Source: Isochrysis galbana (lineage: Eukaryota; Haptophyta; Isochrysidales; Isochrysidaceae). From it: DNA of 64,000 nucleotides. Under the pieces are notes generated by a model. That model was not told where the DNA came from. It made no database searches and worked only from the letters and a program-made list of their open reading frames with translations. Position numbers and translations under genes: made by a program. The stretch covers positions 486,939 through 550,938 of the forward strand of contig CM030941.1 of assembly GCA_018136815.1 (NCBI GenBank), given 5' to 3'. This document shows, one piece after another, positions 41,061 to 52,771 of the stretch (position 1 is the first letter of the stretch; the number at the start of each line of letters is the position of its first letter).

Positions 41061-43993
41061 ATGTCGCCCCCCCGGATCAAGCGACCTCGCTCGCCAGCCC
41101 ACCGGCCGCCACCCAGCTCGCCCACCTCGCCCGTCGGCCCAGAGGCGCTCTACGGCTATTACGCCTCCTCTTGGGCTGTCTGCCAGGTGCGAATCCTTCG
41201 GCCTCGACCTCTGCCACTTCCCCCCCCTCTCCCTCTCCCTTTTCTTCTGCCTCTCCCTCCTTCCCTACCTCCCTCCCTCCCCCCCCCCCGCCCACCCACC
41301 TCCCTCCCTATCCCTCTCTCCCTCTCTCTCGCTCGCTCTCGCTTGCTCGCTTCCTCCCTCCCTCCTCCCTCTCTCTCACTCGCTCGCTCGCTCGCTCTCA
41401 ATTTCATTCCTGGCTGTGCTTCTCCTCCTCCCCTTGTATCTCTGCCACTGCCTCTGCCTCTACCCATTCCTCTCTTTCGTCCTCCTCTACATTTCCCTCG
41501 CCCGCTCCACTTGCTCCTTTTGTGAATCTTGGGGGACGGGATGAAGACTGGGAAGATAGGGGATGAGAACTTCAGGGCCGTCCGCACATGTGCCTCCAGT
41601 CGACTTCGCCTCTGACCTTCTTCGAATCTCTAACTGCTTGCAGNNNNNNNNNNNNNNNNNNNNNNNNNNNNNNNNNNNNNNNNNNNNNNNNNNNNNNNNN
41701 NNNNNNNNNNNNNNNNNNNNNNNNNNNNNNNNNNNNNNNNNNNACTGACGAGACTTTCCCAAAGCATGGCGAGCCGGCAAGCTTTGTGGAGACACGCATC
41801 CGCAATTACTCACTGCTCGACTTCAAACCCCAGCTCAATACCGCGTCGTACATCAACGTCGTCGCCGAGCCCGAGGAGCAGTCGGTCGCGCTTTCGGGAC
41901 TTGCAGTCAATATTGCCGACCAGACCGTCTATCCCGGCTCGATGAAGTGCCACAACGACGCGCTCAACATGGTCGCGTCGCTCTGGCACTGCCCCAAGCC
42001 GCCCTCCTTCATCGAGCACGGCTGCTACCCCGGTGCTGGCACCGTCGGCTCAACTGAAGCCTGTCTGCTAGCGGGCCTCGCGATGAAGTTCCGCTGGCGA
42101 AAGTGGTACGCCAGCAAGAATGGCATGAACGAGGCGCAGGTGCGCCGGGAGTACCCCAACCTCGTTATCTCAACGCTCTACCAGGCGTGCTGGGAGAAGC
42201 TCTTCAAGTACATGGACGTCGAGCCCCGCTTCGCACCCGTTTCCGTCGAGTCCTTTTGTATCGACCCCTCCACGCTCGCGGGCCTTGTTGATGATCACAC
42301 CATCGGTGTCGTGTGCATCCTTGGTAATCACTATGCCGGCCAGTACGATCCAGTCGCGGAGGTCGGCAAGGAGCTCGAGGCCCTCAATCAGAAGCATGGT
42401 TGGCAGGTGGGCGAGCTATCTCACACTTGCGCAGGCGGGGCGTGTCGGCCCAGGCGCTGCCAACAGGCACGTGCGCCCACGCCCTTAGTTCCCGATTCTG
42501 CTTTCGCCTCCGCCATAGGTGGGAATACATGTCGATGCTGCATCCGGCGGCTTCATCGCGCCGTTCCAGCACGATCTAGAACCGTTCGATTTTCGAGTGC
42601 CCCAGGTGCGTTTGGGCCGAAGTCGAGGTCGCTGTGTGCACCGCTTGCTTGGTGCCTCACATCGACGGCTGACGTGTGACTCTCCAACCCCTTTCTCCTC
42701 GTCTCAACGTTGCGCTCCCTTACATCGCACAAATTTCGATTCTCAGGTCTTATCCATCAATGGCTCTGGGCACAAATTTGGTCAGTCGTGCTGTGGTACG
42801 GGCTGGATCGTGTGGAGGCAGCGGCAGGATCTTTCGGACCACGTTTCAGTTATGGTCTCCTACCTTGGCGGCAAGGTACACGGGCCATGGTGGGCGAGGG
42901 CCGGGTGAAGAGAGGCTTCCTAGCCAGGCGTCTTGCCTTTCAACCTGCGATCGTGACATCTTAGGCGCGAGCGTGCAATGGCCAGATGCAAAGCTAGCAT
43001 CCTGCTTAGGTGGCACTCTGCCTTTGTTCACAAAAGCGCCCCGCCCAACAGGCTGAGTCATACACACTGAACTTCTCTCGGCCGATGACCGGAATCAACG
43101 TGCAGCTGTACAAGTTCTATCGGCTTGGCCGCGAAGGATACACCCGCCTTTGCTCAAACATGATGACTACGGCTGCTATCATCCGGAAGGGTTTGGCTTC
43201 TTTCAGGGACGAGGTGAGGTTGATCCAGCTGCTCTTCCTTGCGCTCCTTCGCGTGCACCACGCGCTACAGCTTGGAGCAATCAGCGCGGACAGACATGCC
43301 GATCTCTTCTGTGGACGGGCGTGGAGCCCAACCCACTGAGCCATTGCTGTCTGACAGGAGAGCGGCAAGCCCACGTTTCGCATGCTCGACGCCGGCGACG
43401 TCGGGTGCCTACCTGTTGTTGCGGCCATGCTGAATCCAGAGCTCGAATGGTCATACGATTCGATCGATATGCAGCATGTACTCGCACAGTCCCATTGGTA
43501 CGTCTCCGGGTACAGCATGAGTTTCACCCACCCGGTGAGTGCCTCATTGGCCACGCGTGCTAGCCATGTATGGCCCTGGACATTGTCAGCTCTCGCAGGC
43601 GCCATTGCGCGCCGGTCGCGTCCATGTGCTGTATTAGGCTCTAGAGGAGTCAACCGGCTAGCCCCACATCAGAATTTTTCATCAAGGTCCCTACAACTTT
43701 GCAAAGCAGGTCACGGGGGAGGAGAATCCACTTTTCATCGATATGCCTAGAGAGACAACAATGTTCCGCGTTGTGGTCAAGGCGAACCTCACTGCAGATC
43801 TCGCGCGAGATCTGCTCAACGCTTTCCGAGAGGTAGGCCACTCACGCTATGAGCGTAGTGTGCCTCCGAGTCTCATAGCACGCCCTTCGTGTGCTTCTTG
43901 CAGGCACTCGCGTTCCTCGACAGAGCCGAAGGCAGCTTCTCGGAGATGCATGGCAAGAAGAGCACTCAGCACCACCGCAATCACGTCTGTTAG
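41061..43993 (+). CDS. GAD: Glutamate decarboxylase (PLP-dependent), interrupted by an assembly gap
   Basis: The enzyme converts L-glutamate to GABA and CO2 in the cytosol. Exons with consistent splice phase are: 41061-41186; one starting in the gap and ending at 42406; 42519-42605; 42747-42875; 43052-43213; 43358-43534; 43710-43832; 43904-43993. Family landmarks are GCYPGAGTVGSTEACLLAGL, HVDAASGGFIAPF (PLP-binding Asp) and SINGSGHKFG, where the Lys forms the Schiff base. The rest follow: TLNFSRP, YKFYRLGREGY and MFRVVVKANLTADLARDLL. The protein ends about 29 residues later (KSTQHHRNHVC) without the Trp/Lys-rich calmodulin-binding tail of plant GADs. The first exon (MSPPRIKRPRSPAHRPPP) is basic and proline-rich. 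The acceptor TTGCAG at 41638-41643 abuts the Ns, so part of exon 2 is missing from the assembly. Confidence 0.93.
41644..41743. other. Assembly gap (100 N)
   Basis: Exactly 100 undetermined bases, the conventional size for a gap of unknown length. It removes the start of GAD exon 2. Confidence 1.
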
Positions 43994-44686
43994 CATTGCA
44001 CACAGCAGTTGCGACGAATGGTGTTCAATGTAGTAGGATGTACCGAGAGGGCTCATCGCCGGCGGCAAATCAGAGAGGCCCTAGCAACCAGCGGCCCAAA
44101 TACCTTGATCAAGGGTGGGCTTACATGACGCCGCAGTCGTGTTCGAATTCACGACTATCCGCCCAGCGCCCGGTGAAGCAGTCGAGGCACGCCATGCCCG
44201 TAACACCCCGCTCTTGGAGTTGGGCTGCATCTTGATCATCAAATCGGCGATCTTTCTCCGGCGAGGCGGGGGGAGGGGGGAAGGAGGAAAGCTGTACCTA
44301 CTGACGTGTACAACCTGTGTGTGTTAAGGGCGGGATGGGGTGGGGGGGACTTGCTGGATGCGACGCGAAGCATTAGAGAGTTCTACTTTGGGATTAGATA
44401 GGGTTGTAATCGCGCCCATCAGATGGATTGCTTCAGCAACATGTCAACCACTACCCGCACCCGTTCCGATAGGCGATAGGCCGCTATGGTCATGGTACAC
44501 CTGGAGCGAGATGGTATGGCTGGCAGCAAGCGTATTTGGGTCGTTGGTAGTGGTAATGGATGGCTATGCTGTAGCCTATAGTGCTCGTGGCTAGGCGTAG
44601 CGGGCGCTATCCCATTATGGCTAATGGCATCGCCTTAGGCGCTTTGCTAATTCGTACTCACTCTCAACTATGTCTGTCCTTCGCTC
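43994..44686. other. Stretch without a recognisable gene
   Basis: This is the GAD 3' flank followed by unremarkable sequence. It has no conserved frame. Confidence 0.4.
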
Positions 44687-45230
44687 AACTAAGTTTATAC
44701 TTAGTTCGCCCATGGGGGGGCACGAGCCCCCCCCCTCTCTCCACTCCTCCCCTGCCATGGGGGAGGAACCACCCATGCTACTGGCACGCCTGATGGCTGA
44801 TGGCTTGCCAGGAGCCCACTGCCCTGCTGACCCACTCTCTCAGTGGCAGGCTCGCCTGCCTCGCGCGTCCTGGCCTGTCGTGGCCAGCCCATCGCTCCAA
44901 CCTCCCCTCCCCCCTGTTCGACAGGCAGGCAGGTGCAGAGTGGGGGGCCCTGAGGCCCAGGAGCGCCAGCGAGGGAGAGGCAGGGGAGACCAGGGCCCAG
45001 CCCCAGCCCCAGCCTCCTCTGCCCCCTGAGCTGGCCTCCAGGAGCCTCCAGGGGTCGCCAGAGGCAGCTGCAGGCCTGTCGCAGGCGCGCCATCGCGCGT
45101 GCCTGCAGGAGAGGGGAGAGAGAGTGCGGAGAAGGGGGTGGGCGGAGCGAGGGCTCCGACCACCGGAAAATATGTAAGTCCCGCACCTGTTTACAGGATA
45201 AGTCGGGACTGAGGACGCCGCCAGCCCAGT
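44687..45230 (+). mobile_element. SINE-like element, copy C
   Basis: It starts with the palindrome AACTAAGTTTATACTTAGTT (44687-44706) and the CCATGGGGGGGCACGAGCCC block. It follows copy E (60768) through the CCCCTGAGCTGGCCTCC part to GTAAGTCCCGCACCTGTTTA and GGATAAGTCGGGACTGAG. The right boundary is unclear; homology fades near 45230 and no target duplication was found. Confidence 0.6.
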
Positions 45231-46244
45231 GCCCGGTAGCTCTGTTGTCTCCATCGATGGTCCCCATTCCTCTGCCCGTAGCCTGTTGGGGCCTGCGAGG
45301 GGGGAGTTATATACAAGTACTCAATTCTTCAGAATTTTTTATAATACAGGTACTTAGTTTTGCGCCTTGGGTCTTAGTGCGGTCATGTGTGTCGTGGCTT
45401 GGCGTGTTGCACGCAGACCCATGGTCGAGATGGGAATGTTTCCAAAATCTTTTACTCGCAGAGTATGCGACACCGCATCCCCCGACCGTATACCGATGGT
45501 CAAAGGCGGAACGAACGAAAAACGCGAAGGGGGGAAGTGGGGTGGGGGTGGGGGGAATGAGAGCTCGAGGTGAGGGCGATGGCTAGCTGAAGGCTAAAGG
45601 CAGCGCCATGAGTGCGATGGGTCTCCTAGGGCAGCGACAGCAGTATTAGCCTGAATCTTAATCCCTTTAAGAATTTTGCTATTGCTCCTTCCTTTCGCTC
45701 GCCTTCTCGCCCCCCTTCGCGGCCCTTTGTTTATGGCGGTTTCCCGCGGCGGGTACCGCGTATGTCGTATGTGTGCGCCCCATTCGCGAAAGAAAATAAA
45801 ATGGGACTGTCGGACAAAAACACATTGGGACGGGGTAGAAAGAGACCTAACTACTTAGGAGGGTGTCGACCGGAAACATGGAGCCCTGGGTTTCAGCCTC
45901 TTCGATGGCTCAAACGAGTTGCGTGCCCACTTTTGATTGATGATTGAACACGGGATCGGGGTTCGGCCTCCTTCCCTTTCCCTCCCGCTCTCTTCTCATT
46001 CGCAACGCGCGATAGCTCAGCACCGGGATGCGGCCCTCAATATAACAATGCAGCCCCAACGAATCATTTTGGACACAATGAGCCCGCCGCGATACCTCGC
46101 CGCCGCCGCATTACCAAGTGCGCCTTGCGCTTGCTGGGAACATATCATGTATGCTTCAAGGACCTCAGCTCGACCTGTAGGGACATGCGACTGCAGATGC
46201 GGGATGCAGCGCCGCGATGACCCGTGGCGATTATGTGCTGCTGG
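45231..46244. other. Intergenic stretch with a weak repeat module
   Basis: At 45480-45665 there is a diverged relative of the GGGGGCAGG module (AACGAACGAAAAACGCGAAGG, GAGTGCGATGGG, ATTAGCCTGAATCTTA), which could be the far end of copy C. No gene is supported. The part next to 46244 is the IAH1-like 3' flank. Confidence 0.4.
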
Positions 46245-47857
46245 TCAGATACGCTTGCGCAGCCGGCCGTCCTCGTCGCTAGGCCCATACTTCGACTCTC
46301 TGCTCTGGTACTCGGCCACTCCCACTGGACGGTGCATTGGCATCTGGACGGGTGAGAGCTTCATGCCCTCGAGCGTGTCACGCATGCTTTTGTAGACAAA
46401 TCTGTAGCGAGGGCAAGCATCATTGTTAGCTGGCGAGCGTTAAGAATGCGCGAAAGATCGACACCGAGTGTGGGATAGCCGTATCCCTCACCGATTGAGC
46501 TTGGCAGAGAAGTGGTATCCATCAGGGTGCTCAGCTTCGTGATAGTTGGCAAGCTGGTACTGCATCATGTAGTTGAGGTTGAGCACGGCACCCTTCGGCC
46601 CCTTCACCTGTGACCAAGAGAGGTTACGATGGCTCGTGGGCTCCGCGCGCCGGCGCACGCCTGCTTCGTTGCCTCCTCCGCGGTAGCTCCAGCGCGGAGG
46701 GAACTCACCGGATTGACTCCGCCAGTGCCAAGCCCTGCCGCTTCGCCCGCTTCGCATGCCAGGGCTACATACTGCTTCAGATCGGAGTTGGAGCCTGAGG
46801 AACCCTACGTTCAGATCGAGCGCGAGGAAAGGGGTGATTTGCAAGACGCCACGTCGCGCAGCACGGCCAAAGGCCGGGCATGAGCTGGCCTGCGTCCACT
46901 TGCGGCGTAAACTCTAGACCACTCACCTGCGTAACGACACCCATGAGCTGCTCGCCTCGCCCATAGCCGTCAATACGTCCGTTAGTGACGGTGGTCACAT
47001 ACTTAGCCCACTTGTCCTTATTGATGCGCCCCGGTGTGATGAGGATAATCTTGGCCTTGGGAAGAGCCTTTGGGAAGGATCGGAGAGTGTGCTCAACAAG
47101 GCTTCTCGCCCTAGCCATGGCGGCGAGGGCGTCGCGCCAGCGCCTTGCACTGTGTGGAGCCCAAGGCCGCCACTCCGACCGGCTGAAACTGCTCGCGCAC
47201 CTCCTGAAGTTCACTTAGGATGGCGCTCATGTTCTCCTTGAACTCGGCCTTGGGCACGTGCCCGGGCGCTGCAGCCACGTGATCGTTGGAGCCAAGTGCC
47301 AACGAGACCGCAAAAACGTCCTGCCTGTTGATCGACGAAAGTATTTCAGGCAGGTCGCGACGGAGGATGCGCGAGTTGCAGCCGGAGTAGCCCCGGTTGA
47401 TCACGTCGGCCGCCGTGCGGTACGAGTAGTCGCGCTGCAGTAGCGTGAGCCAGCCAGGCCCATGCTCCGGGATGGGCACATCCATCTGCGTGCGGCTGAG
47501 CACATCGCTCGCGAACGGCGCCTTCTTATCCCAGGTAGGATCGCACACGTGGTGGCCGAACTCGGTGAGAGAGTCACCTAGGGCAAGAAATATCGGCCGG
47601 CCCGACGAGATACTCTGCGCAGAGCCCAGGGAAGGAGGAGGAGAGGGCAAAGCACTCGGGGCTTCTCTCGCTCCCTCTCCCTTTCCCTCTGGCACCAGCT
47701 CTCCTCCCGACTCGAAGAAGGCGCGGAGCGCGTCGGCGTCCCAGCCGAAGGCAGCCTTTGGGGGCACCAGATCGTCGCAGAAGTATTCCTCCTGCAGCGC
47801 AGACACCAGGCGAGACTGGAGCTCAGAGAGCTGAGAGATGAGCTCAGCAGTGCTCAT
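46245..47857 (-). CDS. IAH1-like SGNH/GDSL esterase (multi-exon)
   Basis: This is a hydrolase of the SGNH fold, related to isoamyl-acetate-hydrolysing esterase IAH1. Block I is FLALGDSLTEFGHH (nucleophile Ser), block II NRGYSGCNSR (oxyanion Gly), block III LGSNDH (Asn), and block V EHPDGYHFSAKL (catalytic Asp and His). A KAKIILITPG strand, typical of IAH1, lies between III and V. The first roughly 90 residues (STAELISQLSELQSRLVSAL...) are an extra N-terminal helix and Ser/Pro linker. The last exon (about 46395-46245) encodes KSMRDTLEGMKLSPVQMPMH and a basic end KRI. At least four introns are present; the boundary near 47180 is not resolved. The start at 47857 is the first ATG in the helical segment. 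The natural ester substrate is unknown. Confidence 0.85.
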
Positions 47858-47967
47858 CGTACACACCCGCACTCGACCCGCCTCTCAGCCCTGGCCTCAA
47901 ATCTCACGTGAATGTGGACCGATATTCACATCACGTGGTGCGCCCTCTCTCTCCTCGCGCGCGACGT

Positions 47968-47970
<3 letters not shown>

Positions 47971-48014
<44 letters not shown>
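47971..48014. repeat. (AG)n microsatellite
   Basis: About 22 dinucleotides, pyrimidine (CT) on the sense strand of the IAH1-like gene and about 115 bp upstream of its ATG. Confidence 0.9.
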
Positions 48015-48016
<2 letters not shown>

Positions 48017-48126
48017 TCACCACCGGTTCTTAACTCTTACTCGAACTCGTAGCTCTAGAGAAGTACGAAAGTACGTGCTACTGGGCTAGAGTCGTACTAC
48101 TAGTACTAGAGTACTACTCTACAGTA

Positions 48127-48589
48127 CGGGTGCACCATTAAGAAACCCCCCCATTAAGAAAACCTAGAAGCAAATTGGCCATCTAGCGATAAGAAATGGA
48201 GCTGAACGGAGAGGCCTCCACCTGAGGATAAGAAACTCAGCGCAAGAAAACCATTTCTATCTTCTATGCGCTGCGGCTGCGGGCCTCGCCGGCGGGCCAA
48301 GCAAGTTGTCGTTGTCGCCGCGTAGCGGGCCGTCAGCCGTCAGCCGATTGTTGTGGTCAATAGTGGCCATTCGTTGGCCGTGGGCCGCGGGGGCACTTCG
48401 CACTTATACTTTTGCGCCTTCCTTCTGCTCTCGGCTGCTTGAATATGTATACACAAAACACAAAACATAGTAAATAGTAATAGTAAAAGTAAAGACCCCG
48501 CGGCTTCTAAGAAACTATCAAGGTGTGGGAGTCGGCTTATGTAGAAAATGTAGAAGGCAAAAATCCTTGTTTTCTTAATGGTGCACCCT
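48127..48589. mobile_element. MITE with 19-bp inverted ends and TA duplication (463 bp)
   Basis: The left end CGGGTGCACCATTAAGAAA and the right end (reverse complement AGGGTGCACCATTAAGAAA) differ only at the first base. TA stands on both sides (48125-48126 and 48590-48591). TA duplication is the hallmark of Tc1/mariner-type insertion. The inside is AT-richer, repeats AAGAAA motifs and codes for no transposase, so it would be a non-autonomous copy. Confidence 0.75.
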
Positions 48590-48687
48590 TACTGTAGTAC
48601 TATGAAGACTATGTACATACTCTAGAGTACTAGAGTGCCAAGACTCGAGTAGGAGTACAGACTACTCGTATCTACAGGAAATTCAAC

Positions 48688-49400
48688 GAAGATTGTACTT
48701 AGTTCAGCCGCGGGGGGGCACGACCCCCCCCCCCCCCTCTCCACCCCTCCCCTGCTGTCGGGGGGAAACCACCCACCACTCACCCCCCTGCCATGTCTCA
48801 TGGCTCATGGCTCATGGCATGCCGAGATGCCAGGGGCAGAATGCCCTGCTAAGCCAGACAGCAGACAGGCCCTTCCCCACATACATATACATGATACATG
48901 CACATGCACGCCCGTATCTCACTTCGCTGGCCCACAAGGAACAAGAACAAGGGCCAGAGGGCCAGCCCTTTGCCATTACTCCAATCCCTCCTCCGTCAGG
49001 CTGACATGCAGACGGGTGCAGCGTGACGGCTGCAGGAGGCCTAGCTAGAGGGCCAGCGAGGGCGAGGCAGGGGACGCTAGGCCCCAGACTCAGTCTCCCC
49101 TGCCCCCTGAGATGACCTCCAGGAGCCTCCAAAGGTCGCCAATGGGCAGCTGAGAGCCTGCCGCGGTAACGCCATCGTGCGTGCCGCAGGAGAGGGAAGA
49201 GAGAGCGCGGAGAAGGGGGTTGAACGAGAGCTCCGCCCACCAAAAAATCAGTAAGTCCCGCACCCATATTATTTACGGGATCAGCATCGGTACTGAGCGC
49301 TGCATGCCCGGTAGGCTTAGGACGGAAGAGGGGAACTAGATCACCAGGGGGGGGGGGCAGGGAGGGGCACCAGACCATGTCTAAGCCCTTTACCGCTACC
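48688..49400 (+). mobile_element. SINE-like element, diverged copy D
   Basis: It begins with a decayed palindrome (GTACTTAGTTCAGCC) and GGGGGGGCACGACCCCCC, continues like copies C and E through GTAAGTCCCGCACC, then has the GATCACC-polyG-CACCAGACCATGTCTAAGCCC module that copy E also carries. It is the most diverged of the long copies. No clear tail or target duplication was found. Confidence 0.55.
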
Positions 49401-49645
49401 GAACGACGCACACTGATGAAACGAGCGCACGATCAAGGAAGGGGGTGCGGGAGCTGGTGGTATGCACGTTTGCAAAGACGTGGAGCATTAGGTAGTGATA
49501 AATCCTCAATCTTCGACGCCGGTCGAATAGAGTGGGAAATGCGGGGAGACCATGGCTGCTGAAGTGCCGCTGTCCTATTGCTGCAAAATGCAAAAGTTTG
49601 AGACTTACACCAATCCAACGGGCGTCGCATGTTGAAGAAGTCGGT

Positions 49646-50990
49646 TTAAGATCTCGGCCTAGGCATGGCATCCGCGATGGCGGCAAGGGCAGCGAGGCGA
49701 GCCTCCTCTTGCTTCAGCGCTCCTATGACACGCTGTTGCAACAACAACACATCCGCTAGACGCATGGCTTCCCCTCTGAAAACAGGCGCGGGGGAGCGGG
49801 ACGGCGGTAGAAGGGTGCCTTGTATGTGTGGACGTAGCGCAAACACAGTAGTCGAGGGCCAAGGATCGCGCGCTCAGGAGCCTTGAGTCACTCTAGCAAA
49901 GACCAATTGGAAAGCGATACCCACCTCTCCTGGCCAGGGACCAGCCGTGTTGCTGCTAATGCCCGCATCACTAATCGCCGCTCCGCCTCGTCCGGCTGTG
50001 AGGTTTCGCTGCCACCGTCGTATGGCCCACTGCAATCATCCTCAGCCTCGTCATTCCTAGATGCAGAGCCACTCTTCTCCAACGCTTGTTCACAGTCAAG
50101 CGCATCTACAGGTGGCAATGCGAGCCTGAGGCGGAGCTCCTCAACATGTGCCGCCAAAGCATCGAGCACGTCCGCCTCGCGAGCTGCCTGAATCATCGCT
50201 TCCGCTTCCGCTAGGCCCTCCTTAGCAAAGGGCGACGACGCGACAGCGAGGAAGGGCTCCCACCTATGGGCGGAATAAACGAGGCCGGGGATGTCACCAA
50301 GCGAGGGAGATGCGAGAACCGCGGAAACTCCTACGCACACCGGTTCGACTCCATTGAACGCGCAGATTTGCACATAGTGTACGCTGACGGGTGGAGTTGC
50401 GCTCTCACAAGCGAGTAGCCAAGTGCAGCCTCATGCTCGAGGCCGCAAGCCTCCCACTGCATACACACTTCATGCCCGACAGAAAGGCGGACGGGGCGTC
50501 TCACTCACTGTAACACTCCTTCGGCCGTCTGCGCGATACTACGCCGAGCGCACCCCACAACTTCCGCGCGGATCGACGCGGAGACGTCCCCAAACTTGTT
50601 GGTGTGGCTCGATGGCTCCCACTTCAGTACCTCCACCTCGCACGCAACTGGCAGCAGGCCAAACCTGCGCTGTGCGGCGGCCTCTGGCTCAAGCGCGGCA
50701 AGGAGAAAGCGACCGGCACATTTGGCCCTTGCGTACCCGAACAGAGCCATGCATGAGCTGTCGTACAGGTGGAGAGAGCGACGGGCGCCCGGCGGCAGAA
50801 GCCGATCGAGAGGAACCGCAAGGCACCCCAGCCCTGCGCTCAGCGTCTCTGCTGAGGGGACCGGCAGGCGTTGTAGCGGCGTCGACTCCCCGTTCGATTC
50901 GCACATCCGCAAGCCGCACTCGCGGCTCGCATCCGGCGGCCGTACAGCCGGAGAGAAGGAGAGGGAGAGGGCGGCGAGCAAGCCCAGCAT
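49646..50990 (-). CDS. LON substrate-binding-domain protein
   Basis: The frame starts with a hydrophobic presequence (MLGLLAALSLSFSPAV). It follows the LON N-terminal fold: GCLAVPLDRLLPPGARRSLHLYDSSCMALF, then FGLLPVACEVEVLKWEP and SASIRAEVVGCARRSI, then (next exon) VQICAFNGVEPVCVGVS. A helical, acidic C-terminal part follows (EAEAMIQAAREADVLDAL..), ending RLVPGQERW. It splices in phase onto GEAMRLADVLLLQQRVIGAL and ends MPRPRS. There is no AAA+ or protease domain, so it belongs with stand-alone LON-domain proteins such as those in plant plastids. Their function is poorly known. Plastid or secretory targeting is inferred from the N-terminus. At least two introns are present (about 50505-50375 and 49892-49780). 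Confidence 0.75.
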
Positions 50991-52054
50991 CCCACCGCTA
51001 GAGATATGCGAGGCCTACATACTTCAGTAACGTTAGAATCATTTTATTGTAGGGCATCATCTTGGCTAGCATCCTAGCCCTACATGGGAGATACGGCCCA
51101 CGACTCCCCGAGATACGGTAGATACGGCTGTATCTCGGCTTTCTTCTAGATACGGTAGAAAAAATTACTTGAAGGTGCCCGCTATGATACTAGTGACTCA
51201 CACCCCTCCGGTATCGCGCTCGCCATCGCCTAAGCCCCACACTCTCACCCCAGCACCCACCGGCCACCGGGCCCGCGTGCACTACGACGGGCCAGGCGGG
51301 GGAGAGGCGGGCTGGGACAGGCCTGTCGGCTCTATCTCTGCGGATAAACGTAAACGCGCGCGTCGCTTACCTTATTTTGTCTTTTTCTTTTTGTTTTGCG
51401 GTCATTGAGGTGGTCTCTCTTCTTCGAATCGAGCCTCAGGCGGCTTGCCTTCATTTGGTCTCCTTTCCGCTCCGGTTTCTTCCCCTCCGGTTTCTTCCCC
51501 TCCCGCGGGGAGTCTCACCCTACCATGAGCCCCCCCGCGAGCACCCCGAAAGAGAGGCCCAGCAGCACCACGTACGCGACGAGAACGGCGTCGCCTTGAC
51601 TCGGCATAAGGGCGCGTCCCGAGAGGGCCTGGTAGACGCCCACGCCGAGCACGGCGTAGCCTGGCTCCCCGTACTTACCATAGTTGTGTAAGAATCCACT
51701 CGTTCTTTGAACTGAACAAGAAAGATTACGAGGACGCCAGCAAGGCCACCCTTCGGCTTATGTTTGGTCGAACCATCGAGAGTAAAGTCCCATCCATCAA
51801 GGCCATCAAAGCCGCAATGTCATGGTTGGCGACGCACGGCGCCTTCAAACCCTTCGCCGGGTAGCCGGGGGGGGGGGGGGGTGCTCCTGGGATTCAGATC
51901 CCCGACAGCAAATAGCGTGTACAGCCACGGAAGCATTTGATATGGTACAGTAGGCTCTGTCCGAGGGTATACCCTGAGCTTCACCGTGTGGCCGCACGGC
52001 GAACGACCTGGAAATAAGAGCCTGGAAATCGCATCATCTAGGATGAATGCGACA
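50991..52054. other. Intergenic stretch with repeat scraps
   Basis: GAGATACGG/TAGATACGG inverted motifs occur at 51085-51165, reminiscent of the ends of 9901-10110. A frame without ATG at about 51695-51863 (KDYEDASKATLRLMFGRTIE ... FKPFAG, stop) reads like real protein of unknown family and may be an exon or mobile-element scrap. No full gene is supported. Confidence 0.35.
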
Positions 52055-52155
52055 GACGAGCCAGGTGTCCGAGTGGTACCGGGGGGAGGGGGCACTGCCC
52101 CCTCCCTTCGGTATTTGTCCTCCCCCCAGTGCACGTGCACGCACCGGCCAACTTT
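52055..52155 (+). repeat. Detached 3' module of the SINE-like family
   Basis: CCAGGTGTCCGAGTGGTACC, a GGGGCACTGCCCC hairpin, and TATTTGTCCTCCCCCCAGTG match the 3' part of copies A (about 16782-16860) and B (about 27100-27170). The rest of the element is absent. Confidence 0.6.
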
Positions 52156-52254
52156 TCACCTCTACCGAGCGCGCTACCAGCGCTTCCTCGGTCATCCACT
52201 ACGATGGAATCCCCCATTGGGCACCATATCCAAAGGTGCCGCCCTAGCAGCCAC

Positions 52255-52400
52255 GCCAATGGTGATGGTGATTGAATGAATGCTTTTCCATATGTGCTAT
52301 GTGGGGTGATGGTGATTGAACGCTTTTTCATCTATGGGGTGATGGTGATTGAACGCTTTTCCAGCTCTGTGGGGTGATGGTGATTGAACGCTTCTCGCCT
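52255..52400 (+). repeat. Short tandem repeat, GATGGTGATTGAACGCTTTT
   Basis: Four diverged units of about 40 bp, each containing GGTGATGGTGATTGAA and CTTTTCC or similar. It has no spacer structure. Confidence 0.7.
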
Positions 52401-52771
52401 ACAGAACGTGACTTGCGCGCACTCCATGACCCTACCGTTTGAACGGTAGTTGAGCCCAAGGAGGCCTAAGCAGAGCTCTGTGCATCATCACTCATTTTCC
52501 TCCATCTTCTTGTGGGGTTCATGCCACCCCGCATGCGCATGTCAACTTGCGCCGAGCCACTGCTCGTAATGGGCGAGCTCGCGCTGCGTAGCTAAAACGG
52601 CGCTTAGCTTGGCGGAATAGAGCGCACAGGCTGGGGGATGGGATTGAGTACGGTAGAGCGACACAGCCACAACTACAATTGTATGCACGTGTTGAGCAGT
52701 AGGTAGGACCCTGGGAAAGGCAAAGTGAAGGAGAAGAGCTAATGATCTCACATGAAAGTTGACAATTCACC
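52401..52771. other. VPS15 3' flank
   Basis: Contains a small palindrome (CTACCGTTTGAACGGTAG near 52430) and otherwise unremarkable sequence. It probably includes the VPS15 3' UTR. Confidence 0.35.

Noticed and set aside
52255-52400. CRISPR-like array
   Set aside because: Units are diverged and directly adjacent with no unique spacers, and the sequence is eukaryotic nuclear.
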